Source of the DNA: Janthinobacterium sp. SUN073
GTDB taxonomy: Bacteria > Pseudomonadota > Gammaproteobacteria > Burkholderiales > Burkholderiaceae_D
Length of the DNA stretch: 64,000 nucleotides
Direction: 5' to 3'
Assembly (NCBI RefSeq): GCF_030397665.1
Contig: NZ_JAPUBT010000001.1
Span: 1,506,781 to 1,570,780 of the forward strand
Shown in pieces: positions 26,747 through 35,405 of the stretch. The notes under the pieces were generated by a model. It searched no databases. It was given only the letters and a program-made list of their open reading frames with translations, and was not told the DNA's origin. Made by a program: the position numbers and the translations under genes. The first letter of the stretch is position 1. Each line of letters starts with the position of its first letter.

Positions 26747-27892
26747 ATGAAGCACATGCCATGGCGTGACTTCTTTGCCCTCGTGGTCAGCATCGGCGTG
26801 GTCGGCCTGGGCCTGGGCGCGACCATGCCGCTCACCGCCTTGACCCTGCACCAGCGCGGCGTGGGCACGGACATCATCGGCATGATCACGGCCGTCAGCG
26901 CGCTCGGCATCCTGGCCGCTTCGCCATTCGTCTCGCGCTGGGTGGGGCGCTTCGGCGCGCGCGCCACCATGCTGGGCGCGGTGTGGGTGGCGTCACTGGC
27001 GACGATCGCCATGCAGTTCACCGATCATCTGCTGGCGTGGAGCGTGCTGCGTTTCCTGTTTGGCGGCGCCATGGGCGTGCTGTTCACCATCGGCGAGGCG
27101 TGGGTGAACCGCCTGGCGCCCGACAATTCGCGCGGGCGCGTGGTGGCCATGTACACCACCAGTTTTACCTTCTTCCAGCTCATCGGCCCGGCCCTCGTGG
27201 CGCTGTTCAACGACAAGATCAGCTGGAGCTTCGCCGCCTGCGGCCTGCTGTTTTTGCTGGCAGTGCCGGGCCTGATGCTGATCTCGAACAGCGGCCCGGA
27301 AAGGGAGCCGGAAGAACACGGTGTGAAGTGGACCTTGATCCTGCCGCGCATGCCGATGATCGTGCTGGGCGCCGCCTTCTTTGCCCTGTTCGACACCCTG
27401 GCATTGAGCCTCCTGCCCCTGTATGCGATGGAGCACGGCATCAGCACGGACCTGGCCCTGCTGTCGGCCACCGTGGTGCTGGTGGGCGACACGGGCCTGC
27501 AATTCGCGCTGGGATGGATGGCCGACCGCTTCGGCCGCGCCAAAGTGCACGCGGCCTGCGGCGTGGCCGTCTGCCTGCTGCTGCCGCTGCTGCCATTTGC
27601 CGTCGGCACGCCGTGGCTGTGGTGGACCTTGCTGCTGTTGCTGGGCGCGGCGGCGGGCGGCATCTACATGCTGGCGCTGGTGGCCTGCGGCGAACGCTTT
27701 ACGGGCCTGTCGCTGACCAGCGCCAGCGCCATCGTCAACGCCACCTGGGGCGTGACCAGCGGCGGCGGTCCCCTGCTGACGGGCGTGCTGATGCAATCGG
27801 TAGGCGTGAACGCCCTGCCGGCCGTGATGTGGGTGTGCTGCGCCATTTTCGTGGGCAGCGCCGTGTGGGAACGCAGGAAGGGGATCGTCTAG
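26747..27892 (+). CDS. MFS transporter
   Basis: A 381-residue, twelve-helix major facilitator. The N-terminal half has GLGLGATMPLTALTL, RWVGRFGARATMLGAVWVAS and FGGAMGVLFTIGEAWVNRLA; the second half has LGWMADRFGRAKVHAACGVA. The pattern resembles YcaD/YfcJ-type transporters of unknown substrate. It is divergent from puuD, which might suggest shared control, but there is no direct evidence for a role in polyamine transport. It ends 6 bases before the convergent candidate anti-sigma gene. Confidence 0.88.
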   Translation: MKHMPWRDFFALVVSIGVVGLGLGATMPLTALTLHQRGVGTDIIGMITAVSALGILAASPFVSRWVGRFGARATMLGAVWVASLATIAMQFTDHLLAWSVLRFLFGGAMGVLFTIGEAWVNRLAPDNSRGRVVAMYTTSFTFFQLIGPALVALFNDKISWSFAACGLLFLLAVPGLMLISNSGPEREPEEHGVKWTLILPRMPMIVLGAAFFALFDTLALSLLPLYAMEHGISTDLALLSATVVLVGDTGLQFALGWMADRFGRAKVHAACGVAVCLLLPLLPFAVGTPWLWWTLLLLLGAAAGGIYMLALVACGERFTGLSLTSASAIVNATWGVTSGGGPLLTGVLMQSVGVNALPAVMWVCCAIFVGSAVWERRKGIV

Positions 27893-27898
27893 CGTTTT

Positions 27899-28699
27899 TT
27901 ACTTTTTCTCCAGCCGCTGCCGCAGCTCCTCGGCCACCGGATAGTCGGGATAGGCTTGCCGGAACGCGGCCCATTCCTCCTGCGCCAACGCCGCTTCGCC
28001 CGCCTTGAGCAGGGCGTCGATCTTCACCAGCCACACGGAAGCGTCAAGCTTTGCCGGCGGCGGCAACGGCGCCGACTTTGCTGCGATGGGAGCGGGCATG
28101 GCCAGCGCGCGCTGCACCGGTGCCTGACGCCGCAGGCTCGATTCGGCCTGCATGGCGGCTTGCTGCTCCATCGCCTCCCGCATTGCCGGGGGAGGTGGCG
28201 GGGCCGGAGGCGCTGGCGCGGGTACGGATGCTGGCGCCGGCTCGGCTTGCGCCGGCGACCTCGGTGCGGCCTTGGCCATGGCGCGCGGTGCTGGCGGTAG
28301 TGGCGCAAACTCAGTCTCAGGTGCGGCGGCCGGTGCAATGACCGGTGTGGCTGCCTGCATCACCTCCTGCGTGACCGGTTCCCCGACCACGGGAAATTGC
28401 GCCGGCTTCGAGCCGAACCAGTCCACGCCGATCAGGTTGACCGTCAGCAGCACGGCCGCCGCCAATCCCAGCGGAATGCGCCAGCGCTGCAGGTAGTCGG
28501 GCGCCTTCTTGACGGGCAAAGTGCGCAGCACGCCATCGGCGCTGTCGTTGGCCGCTGCCGGCTGGTGCAAGGCTTTTTCCGCGTCGGCCAGAATGGCGGC
28601 ATCGAGCGCGCTGGAAGGCGCGGGCTGCGGCAGGCTGGCCAGCAGTGCCTTCAATTCCTCGTCATTCGGTTCGTCGTGATCTTGATCGTGCGTATTCAT
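27899..28699 (-). CDS. Candidate membrane-anchored anti-sigma factor
   Basis: A 266-residue protein starting MNTHDQDHDEPNDEELKALL. An acidic cytoplasmic N-terminus (1-72) leads to one membrane helix (about 75-92, IPLGLAAAVLLTVNLIGVDW). A long Ala/Pro-rich periplasmic segment (about 100-215) follows, then a charged helical tail (225-266) resembling one TPR-like unit. No HxxxCxxC zinc anti-sigma motif is present. The start overlaps the ECF sigma gene by 4 bases, the usual arrangement for a sigma/anti-sigma pair, and this is the main basis for the call. The upstream frame open to 29131 is only the sigma gene read in another frame. Confidence 0.75.
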   Translation of the reverse strand: MNTHDQDHDEPNDEELKALLASLPQPAPSSALDAAILADAEKALHQPAAANDSADGVLRTLPVKKAPDYLQRWRIPLGLAAAVLLTVNLIGVDWFGSKPAQFPVVGEPVTQEVMQAATPVIAPAAAPETEFAPLPPAPRAMAKAAPRSPAQAEPAPASVPAPAPPAPPPPPAMREAMEQQAAMQAESSLRRQAPVQRALAMPAPIAAKSAPLPPPAKLDASVWLVKIDALLKAGEAALAQEEWAAFRQAYPDYPVAEELRQRLEKK

Positions 28700-29253
28700 G
28701 CCTGTCCTCCCGCGCTGTCCAAGCCCGCGCGCAACTTCTGCATGGCGTAGCGCAGCCGGCTCTTGACGGTTTCCGCTTCCGCCCCCGTCACCACGGCGAT
28801 CTCGAGGATGCTCATGCCGCTGAACTGCTGCAGCACCAGCGCTTCCTTTTGCTCGGCCGGCAGCGCCGCGATGGCCGCATGCAGCAGCGCATGCTGCTGT
28901 TTCTGCTCCAGCGACTGCGGCGGCGATGCGCCCTCGTCGGCCAGCTCGCCTGCTTCCCCTTGTTCCTGCCCTTCCCGCTGGCGCAGGAGATCGATCAGGC
29001 GGTTGCGCGCGATCTGGTACAGATAGGTGCGAAACGCCGCCTGCGGCTGGTAGCCCGTGCGCGCCGCATGCAGGCTGGCCCACGCATCCTGCACGATCTC
29101 GTCGACCCACGCGCGGCGCGGCGCACGCCATGCCACGAAGCGGTACAGGCCCTGGCTATGGCGCCGGTACAATTCGCGAAACGACGGCAGGTCGCCGGCG
29201 CTGTAGCGCAGCATCAGTTCTTCATCCGTGGCAGTGAGTAATGTGTCGGGCAT
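28696..29253 (-). CDS. ECF-type RNA polymerase sigma factor
   Basis: A 185-residue sigma-70 family protein. Region 2 covers about 12-85 (FRELYRRHSQGLYRFVAWRA, VDEIVQDAWASLHA, FRTYLYQIARNRLIDLLRQ). An acidic linker follows, then region 4 at about 118-170 (LPAEQKEALVLQQFSGMSIL, ETVKSRLRYAMQKLR). The start MPDTLLTATDEELM at 29253 fits the family; an open frame extends upstream without homology. It is co-transcribed with the membrane protein after it and follows a beta-propeller gene by 49 bases. Its regulon is unknown. Confidence 0.92.
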   Translation of the reverse strand: MPDTLLTATDEELMLRYSAGDLPSFRELYRRHSQGLYRFVAWRAPRRAWVDEIVQDAWASLHAARTGYQPQAAFRTYLYQIARNRLIDLLRQREGQEQGEAGELADEGASPPQSLEQKQQHALLHAAIAALPAEQKEALVLQQFSGMSILEIAVVTGAEAETVKSRLRYAMQKLRAGLDSAGGQA

Positions 29254-29302
29254 GCGAAGCAGTGTAGCCGAACTGCGCGGCAGCGACAATTCCCCTACTC
29301 CT

Positions 29303-31195
29303 TCAGCGTACAGTCGGCGCAATGGGCGCATAGCTGATGCGGCGTACTTCACGGATCTGTCCATCCTTGAGCGCCCCTTCCACCACTTCATAGCCGAGCA
29401 GGGCGAAGACCCGGCCCTGCAGGAACAGGGGCCGCGCATTGCCATACCAGTCCACGCAGGATGCGCGGCAACCATCGTCCGCCGCTGATAATTGGACCGG
29501 CCGCGCGGCCAGCGCCCCCAGTTCCGTCAATGTCAAACCACTGTTGCGCAGGTACAGGACGGAGGCGGCCGGCCGGCTTGATCCTGGCCGCTCGTCCGCG
29601 CCCAGGATGGGCAGGCCGATCATGCCCTCGCTGGCCGTGTGCGGCTTGTAGAAAAAGCCGTGGCTGCGCGACTCGCCCTGCGCCGCATCGGCGCGGATGT
29701 AGCGCGTGGCAATCGCCGCCTGCGTCCCCAGGCGGATGCTGCTGAAGTGCAGATCCTTGCCCTGCGCGCCGATCACCACGGCGTCATTGCCCAGCGCTTC
29801 GATGCGCTCCACGCCGTGCGGCAGGGACAAGGCTTGCACGCTGCCCGCATCAGCCCAGCGCACGGCATACAGGGGCTGGCGCGGCCATGCCTGATCCGCC
29901 TTGCGGCGTCCGGGATTGCCCGGATTGCCGTACAACAGATACGGCCCCACATAGCGGTTCTGCAGACCGTAACCGCCACCACCGGGCAACGCCTGGTAGC
30001 TGCTCGCGGGCGCACTGTCGCGGCCATCGGAAAACGACGTCAATGGCACGCGCAGCAGGGCCATGTCGCCGCGCCCGCGCGTGCCATCCCACATCGCGTC
30101 GCCCTGGCCTTCGGCGCGCAGCAGCACGTTCAGGTGGCCGTCAGCGCTTTCCAGGAACGAGAACTGGTCGACGGGAGCGCCCGCCACCTTCAGGGCGCTG
30201 GGCGCCGAACCATCGAGCGGAATGCGGAACACGCCCGAGTCGCTGCCCCGGCGCGTAGTCCACACGAAAACGGATTCGCCCGACACATAAAACACGCGGC
30301 CCTGCGGCCCCATCACGGCGGTCGCTTCGCAACGCATGTCGCGCTGCGCCAGGTCGCACACGGTGACCGTGTGCAGGGTCAGACCAAAGCCCGGTTCAGG
30401 CTCTTCATCGGTGCGGTAGATGCGCGTGGCAGGGGCGATGCGCTTGAAATCGGACGGCACGGCGTCGGGCCGCCAGCGGCGCAGCGCGGGAAAGCCGCCA
30501 AACGGATCGCCCCGGCGCAAGTTCAGCGACAGGGGCGAATAGAACACCAGTTTGCTGCCGATCAGGCGGCTGGCGTAATTGCGCGACGAGTAATAATCGT
30601 TGGAGCGCAAATGGTAGGTCGAGCGGTAGGCCAGTTTGCCATCCGCATCGATGTCGAACAGGCCGATTTCCGTGCCGCCACGGCTGTAGCTGTAGCCGAT
30701 CACCACCAGCGTATCGCCGTCGATCAGCATCTCGTCATACCAGCTGCCCGACGGGTCGCTGCCCGGCGCATACGCATCGAGCGAGGACACCGGCTGCAAG
30801 GCATTGCCCCCCACCTGCACGGTGAACAGCTTGCCACGCCTGAGCATCACCAGGTGCTTGCCATGCAGCTTGACGATGCCGCCTTCGTCCACGCCCGCCG
30901 TCTGCACATTGGTGACCGATTCCGCCGCTTCCGCCGATGCTGCTGGCGCAGCCTTGGCCACCATCGGCGCGGGAGGGGCCGGCAGCGCCGACATGGACTG
31001 CGCGGTGGCGCGCTGCAGTTTCTGCTGCTCCTTCTGCAGTGCCGCCTGGCGCGCCTGCAGTTGCTGCAGGTAGCTGCTCAAGGCCTGCTCGCTGGCGAAC
31101 GGCGCCAGGGTTTTCCTTGGCGCCGTGTCGGCGGCATGGCTGCCTGCCGACAGCAGCAGGGACAGCATCAATGTAATTTTAAGGGCGCTGGGCAT
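29303..31195 (-). CDS. Exported protein with C-terminal beta-propeller domain
   Basis: A 630-residue protein with a signal peptide (1-21, ending GSHAA), a helical Gln-rich coiled-coil-like stretch (about 35-65), an Ala/Pro linker, and a long propeller region from about 95. The motif TNVQTAGVDEGGIVK (95-109) is the signature of the secreted beta-propeller family (Beta_propel). GGAG precedes the ATG by eight bases. Two odd Cys pairs (VCDLAQRDMRC and GCRASC) could form disulphides. It reads straight into the ECF sigma gene on the same strand, so it may be part of the signalling unit or its output. Confidence 0.85.
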   Translation of the reverse strand: MPSALKITLMLSLLLSAGSHAADTAPRKTLAPFASEQALSSYLQQLQARQAALQKEQQKLQRATAQSMSALPAPPAPMVAKAAPAASAEAAESVTNVQTAGVDEGGIVKLHGKHLVMLRRGKLFTVQVGGNALQPVSSLDAYAPGSDPSGSWYDEMLIDGDTLVVIGYSYSRGGTEIGLFDIDADGKLAYRSTYHLRSNDYYSSRNYASRLIGSKLVFYSPLSLNLRRGDPFGGFPALRRWRPDAVPSDFKRIAPATRIYRTDEEPEPGFGLTLHTVTVCDLAQRDMRCEATAVMGPQGRVFYVSGESVFVWTTRRGSDSGVFRIPLDGSAPSALKVAGAPVDQFSFLESADGHLNVLLRAEGQGDAMWDGTRGRGDMALLRVPLTSFSDGRDSAPASSYQALPGGGGYGLQNRYVGPYLLYGNPGNPGRRKADQAWPRQPLYAVRWADAGSVQALSLPHGVERIEALGNDAVVIGAQGKDLHFSSIRLGTQAAIATRYIRADAAQGESRSHGFFYKPHTASEGMIGLPILGADERPGSSRPAASVLYLRNSGLTLTELGALAARPVQLSAADDGCRASCVDWYGNARPLFLQGRVFALLGYEVVEGALKDGQIREVRRISYAPIAPTVR

Positions 31196-31301
31196 CGCTT
31201 CTTCTCCGGTTGGCTGGGGTGTCCAACATGAAACGCAGCGGCGCAGAAAAAGGGGTTAAGGCGCGTGAAAATATTCACGCAGTAGTCACACAACTGCCGC
31301 C

Positions 31302-31925
31302 TTACTCAAAACCCCGTATGCGGTCGCCGTTGAAATTCGGCAGGCGCCACTCGAAATGCAGGGCCAGGAAGCGGAACAGGAAACCGGCACCGATGGACGA
31401 CAGCTGCGCCACGGAGCTGTCGACCTTGAAGTGCAGCAAGCCGACATACAGGGCGCCCGTGAACAGGGCCACGGTGGCGTACACTTCGCGCTGCAGCACG
31501 AGGGGAATCTGGTTGCACAGGATATCGCGCAGCAGGCCGCCGAAGACGCCCGTGATCATCCCCGCCAGCACGACGATGGCCGGATGCATCTTGGCCGACA
31601 TGGCGATGTCGCAGCCGATCACGCAAAACGCCACCAGGCCCAGGCCGTCGACCAGCAAGAAGATGGCGCGCAGATGGTGCAGGTAGCGCGCGACAAAGGC
31701 CGTGACGACGGCCGCGCCGATGGTAAACAGCAGGTACTCGGGATGCGCGATCCAGCCCAGCGGATAGTGCCCCAGCAGCACGTCGCGCACGGTGCCGCCG
31801 CCGAGCGCCGTGACGGTGCCGATCATGCAGATGCCGAACAAATCCATGCCGCGCCGCATGCCCATGATGGCGCCGGACATCGCTTCGGCGACAATCGCCA
31901 CCAGGTAAATCGTATATAACAGCAT
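31302..31925 (-). CDS. Trimeric intracellular cation channel (TRIC) family protein, UPF0126
   Basis: A 207-residue membrane protein with seven predicted helices and two repeats of the TRIC/UPF0126 domain. Each repeat carries the characteristic glycine-rich turn: ALGGGTVRDVLLGHYPLGW (about 41-59) and TGVFGGLLRDILCNQIPLVL (about 126-145). Homologues of this family form homotrimeric cation channels; some bacterial members were earlier proposed as glycine transporters. It ends the run started by the PBP1A gene, 4 bases upstream on the same strand, which may be only transcriptional convenience. Confidence 0.9.
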   Translation of the reverse strand: MLLYTIYLVAIVAEAMSGAIMGMRRGMDLFGICMIGTVTALGGGTVRDVLLGHYPLGWIAHPEYLLFTIGAAVVTAFVARYLHHLRAIFLLVDGLGLVAFCVIGCDIAMSAKMHPAIVVLAGMITGVFGGLLRDILCNQIPLVLQREVYATVALFTGALYVGLLHFKVDSSVAQLSSIGAGFLFRFLALHFEWRLPNFNGDRIRGFE

Positions 31926-31929
31926 GCTA

Positions 31930-34359
31930 TTACTCTTCCGAAAATGATTTGAGAATTTGTTCGCGTTCGCGCGCTTCGCTCAAGGTGCGCGCCTCGTTCG
32001 TACCCGTGCTGGAGCCGCCATCGCCAGCGTCACCGTGCGCCATGCGCGTGTCCGCATCACCGCTGCCGCAGCTGATACTGCTGTGGATAAAGGCAAAGTT
32101 ATCCTTCAGACAGTCGCCGGCCAGGTATTCGGCATACACATAATCGCCATCGAGCAGCGCCAGGCCGGGCGGCTCGGCCAATACCTGTTCGCGGCGGCCC
32201 TGCACGGCCACCTGCATGTAGTCGCGCCAGACGGGCAGCGCCAACGTCCCCCCTGTGGCATTGCCCAGGCTCTTGGGCTGGTCGTAGCCGAGCCAGACGA
32301 CGGACACCAGGCCCGAGGAATAGCCGGCGAACCAGGCGTCGTAGGCGTTGTTCGAGGTGCCCGTCTTGCCGGCCGCGTCGCCGCGCCCCAGCGCCTGCGC
32401 GCCGCGTCCCGTGCCGCTCTTGACGACGTCGCGCAGCATGCTGTCCATGACGTAGGCATTGCGCGTGGAGATGACTTGCGTGCCCCGTGCCGGCGCACCC
32501 TTGGCGCGTGGCGCCGCATCGCTGAACAGCACTTCTCCGCTGCGGCTGCGCACTTGCTTGATCAGCTTTGGCGGCATCTGCATGCCGCCGTTGGCGAAGA
32601 CCGCATACGATTGTGCCAGTTGCAGCGGCGTGACGGCGCCCGCACCCAGCGCCAGCGGCAGGGAGACGGGATTGCGCGCGCCCTCGAAGCCGAAGCGCGT
32701 GGCGTAGTGCTGCACGTAGCCGGGACCGGCCGCCTGCATCAGGCTGACGGCCACCAGGTTTTTCGAGCGCACGAGGCCACGCCGCACGCTGATGAAACCT
32801 TCATAGTTGTTGCCGTAATTGCGCGGACGCCACTGCCGCGCGCCCGTTTCCTGCGGCAGCAGCAAACGCTGCGTATCGTCCACGGCCGTACCGGGAAAAT
32901 AGCCCTTTTCCAGCGCCGCCGAATACACGAAGGGCTTGAAGCTGGAACCGGGCTGGCGGTAGGCCTGCATGGCGTGGTTGTAGTGGTTGCGGTAAAAATC
33001 GAAGCCGCCGGCCATGGCGACGATTTCGCCGCTGTGCGCCTCGACGGAAATGAGCGCACCTTCCATCTCGGGCAGCTGGCTCACCAGCCAGCGCTTTTTC
33101 GCCGCGTCGTGCACCACGCGGATCACGCTGCCCTCGACGATGGCGCGCTTGCCATCCCACTGCAGCTTGCCGCCCAGGCGCGCGTCCGATGCCGTCAGCA
33201 CGATGTCGTCGCCATTGCGCAGCTGCGCCGTCAGCTGGCGCTTGCCGCTCGTCTCGACCTTGCGCACCAGCGCGGCGCGCAATTCTCCGCTGTCCGGATA
33301 GGCGGCCAGCTGGCGCGCCACGCTATCTGCGGAGGGGGCCAGGCGCGCTTCCGGGCCACGGTAGCCGCGCCGCGCCTGCGCGTTCAATAAGCCATCGCGC
33401 AGCGACTTGTCGGCCGCGATTTGCGGCGCCATGCGGATGGTGGTCGTCACGTCCAGGCCCATGCTGTAGGCGCCTTCGGGATAGCTTTGCAAGATCAATT
33501 GACGCGCTTCCTCGACCGCATACGCGGCCGCGTGCACGGAGCTGTTGCGATCCTTGTTCAGGGCCAGTTTTTCCGCCACGGCCGCGTCGTATTCGGCCGG
33601 CGTGATGTAGCCCAGTTCGCGCATGCGCTGCAGGATGTAGTGCTGGCGCACGGTGGCGCGCTGCGGATTGGCGACGGGGTTGTAGGCCGACGGCGCTTTC
33701 GGCAAGCCTGCCAGCATGGCCGCTTCCGCGATGCTGACCTCGGCCAACGGTTTGTCAAAATAAATGTTCGAGGCGGCGGAGAAGCCGTAGGAGCGCTCGC
33801 CCAGGTAAATCTGGTTCATGTACAGTTCCAGCAACTTGTCCTTGCCGTAGTGCTGTTCCAGCTTGTAGGCGAGCAGCATCTCCGTCAGCTTGCGCTGCAC
33901 CGTCTTTTCGCGCGACAGGAAAAAGTCGCGCGCCACCTGCATGGTGATGGTGCTGGCACCCTGTACGTGGTGGCCCGTGACGATGTTGGCCAAGGTGGCG
34001 CGCGTCAAGCCATAAAAGTCGACGGCGCCGTGTTCATAAAAGCGCGCATCCTCGATGGCCAGCAAGGCCTGGCGCATGCGCAGCGGGATCTCCTTCAGCG
34101 GCAGGAATTCGCGGCGCTCTTCGCCGTATTCGGCCAGCAGCTCGCCTTCGCTGGAAAAAATGCGCAGCGGCAGCGCGGGCTTGTACTGGGCCAGGTGCTC
34201 GACGGCCGGCAAGTCCTGCCATGCCTGGCGCAGCCACCAGCCGCCCGCCAGGGCTACGGACAAGCCCAGGCCCAGGGTCAGTCCCAGGCCGAATTTCAGA
34301 TTGCGCGCCAGCTTTGATGGCGGCTTGCGGGTGGTGCTGTCGTTCGCTTGTGCTTCCAT
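31930..34359 (-). CDS. mrcA: Penicillin-binding protein 1A-type bifunctional glycosyltransferase/transpeptidase
   Basis: An 809-residue class A PBP that polymerises and crosslinks peptidoglycan. After a short cytoplasmic tail and a membrane anchor (about 22-45) come the GT51 domain with catalytic Glu103 in IEDARFYEHG and GASTITMQVARDFF, an OB-like insert (about 310-420), and the transpeptidase. The latter has SSFK (Ser472-Lys475), RSKN, and KTG (Lys665-Gly667). The C-terminus has an acidic low-complexity tail. It is divergent from the ArgP-like gene. Confidence 0.95.
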   Translation of the reverse strand: MEAQANDSTTRKPPSKLARNLKFGLGLTLGLGLSVALAGGWWLRQAWQDLPAVEHLAQYKPALPLRIFSSEGELLAEYGEERREFLPLKEIPLRMRQALLAIEDARFYEHGAVDFYGLTRATLANIVTGHHVQGASTITMQVARDFFLSREKTVQRKLTEMLLAYKLEQHYGKDKLLELYMNQIYLGERSYGFSAASNIYFDKPLAEVSIAEAAMLAGLPKAPSAYNPVANPQRATVRQHYILQRMRELGYITPAEYDAAVAEKLALNKDRNSSVHAAAYAVEEARQLILQSYPEGAYSMGLDVTTTIRMAPQIAADKSLRDGLLNAQARRGYRGPEARLAPSADSVARQLAAYPDSGELRAALVRKVETSGKRQLTAQLRNGDDIVLTASDARLGGKLQWDGKRAIVEGSVIRVVHDAAKKRWLVSQLPEMEGALISVEAHSGEIVAMAGGFDFYRNHYNHAMQAYRQPGSSFKPFVYSAALEKGYFPGTAVDDTQRLLLPQETGARQWRPRNYGNNYEGFISVRRGLVRSKNLVAVSLMQAAGPGYVQHYATRFGFEGARNPVSLPLALGAGAVTPLQLAQSYAVFANGGMQMPPKLIKQVRSRSGEVLFSDAAPRAKGAPARGTQVISTRNAYVMDSMLRDVVKSGTGRGAQALGRGDAAGKTGTSNNAYDAWFAGYSSGLVSVVWLGYDQPKSLGNATGGTLALPVWRDYMQVAVQGRREQVLAEPPGLALLDGDYVYAEYLAGDCLKDNFAFIHSSISCGSGDADTRMAHGDAGDGGSSTGTNEARTLSEAREREQILKSFSEE

Positions 34360-34503
34360 GGTGGTATTTCCTTGCTGCCAGGAGGCCGCGCGCTGGCGCG
34401 CGGCACTCCATCAAAGAGACATTGTGCACTGCAACACACCTATCCTTATCAAAAGTAAGTATTATTTAGTATTGATAAATTTTTCTTATGTTAGGCGCGC
34501 ACC

Positions 34504-35391
34504 ATGGATCTCAATCCCAAGCACACGGAAGCGTTCCGCGCCGTCGTCGAAACGGGCAGCTTCGAGCAGGCGGCGCTGCGGCTGCACCTGACGTCGCCGG
34601 CCATTTCGCAGCGCGTGCGGGCGCTGGAAAGCCAGCTGGGCAATGCCTTGATCGTGCGCAGCCGCCCCGCGCGCGCCACGCGCATGGGCCAGCGCCTGAT
34701 GCAGTATTTGAAGCGGGCCAAGCTGCTGGAAGCGGACTTGCAGGCGGAGCTGGCGGTGCAGCAGGACGCCCCGCTGACCCTGGTGCTGGCGCTGAACGCC
34801 GACTCGATGGGCACCTGGTTCTTCCCCGCCCTGTCGGAAGTGCTGATACGCGAGCGCGTGCTGCTGGACCTGACCGTGGAAGACCAGGACCATACCTACA
34901 CCTTGCTGGAAACGGGCATGGCCATCGGCTGCATCAGCACGGAAGCCAAGCCCATGCGCGGCTGCACGGCCGAACCGCTGGGCGTGATGCGCTACTGGCT
35001 GGTGGCCACGCCCGCGTTCCGCCAGCAGTGGTTCGCGCACGGCCTGACGCGCAAGGCGGCGCGCATGGCGCCCGTGGTCGCCTACACGCGCAAGGACACC
35101 CTGCAGTCGTCGTACCTGCAAGAGGCGCTGGGGCTGCCCGAGGGCGCTTACCCCTGCCATTACGTGCCGGGCGCCACCTCGCACTTCAACGCCATCCGTT
35201 ATGGCCTCGGCTACGGCATGGTGCCGGAGTTGCTGCTCAAGGCGAACACGGATGGCGCGCTGGTGGAAATGCTCACACCCAAGACCCCGGCCGACGTGGT
35301 CCTGTACTGGCACACGTGGAAAGTGCAGTCGCCGCGCATGGAGCAGCTGTCGCGGCAAATCATCGCGGCGGCGCGCAAGATCTTGAAATAA
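34504..35391 (+). CDS. argP: LysR family regulator, ArgP-like
   Basis: A 295-residue LysR-type regulator. The N-terminal winged helix (FEQAALRLHLTSPAISQRVRALESQLG, VRSRPARATRMGQRL) closely follows the ArgP/IciA/LysG pattern. The remaining domain is the periplasmic-binding-protein-like effector domain, including ETGMAIGCISTEAKPMRGC and IRYGLGYGMVPELL. ArgP homologues sense lysine or arginine and activate an exporter of the LysE/ArgO type. No such exporter lies next to it here; its neighbours are PBP1A and a sulfonate-type ABC operon, so the target is elsewhere or different. Confidence 0.88.
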   Translation: MDLNPKHTEAFRAVVETGSFEQAALRLHLTSPAISQRVRALESQLGNALIVRSRPARATRMGQRLMQYLKRAKLLEADLQAELAVQQDAPLTLVLALNADSMGTWFFPALSEVLIRERVLLDLTVEDQDHTYTLLETGMAIGCISTEAKPMRGCTAEPLGVMRYWLVATPAFRQQWFAHGLTRKAARMAPVVAYTRKDTLQSSYLQEALGLPEGAYPCHYVPGATSHFNAIRYGLGYGMVPELLLKANTDGALVEMLTPKTPADVVLYWHTWKVQSPRMEQLSRQIIAAARKILK

Positions 35392-35405
35392 TTATGGTGA
35401 GATAA

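Noticed and set aside
27899-29131. A 410-residue frame covering the anti-sigma gene plus sequence upstream
   Set aside because: The N-terminal 144 residues are the sigma gene read in another frame. The ATG at 28699 gives the expected 4-base overlap and a sensible protein.
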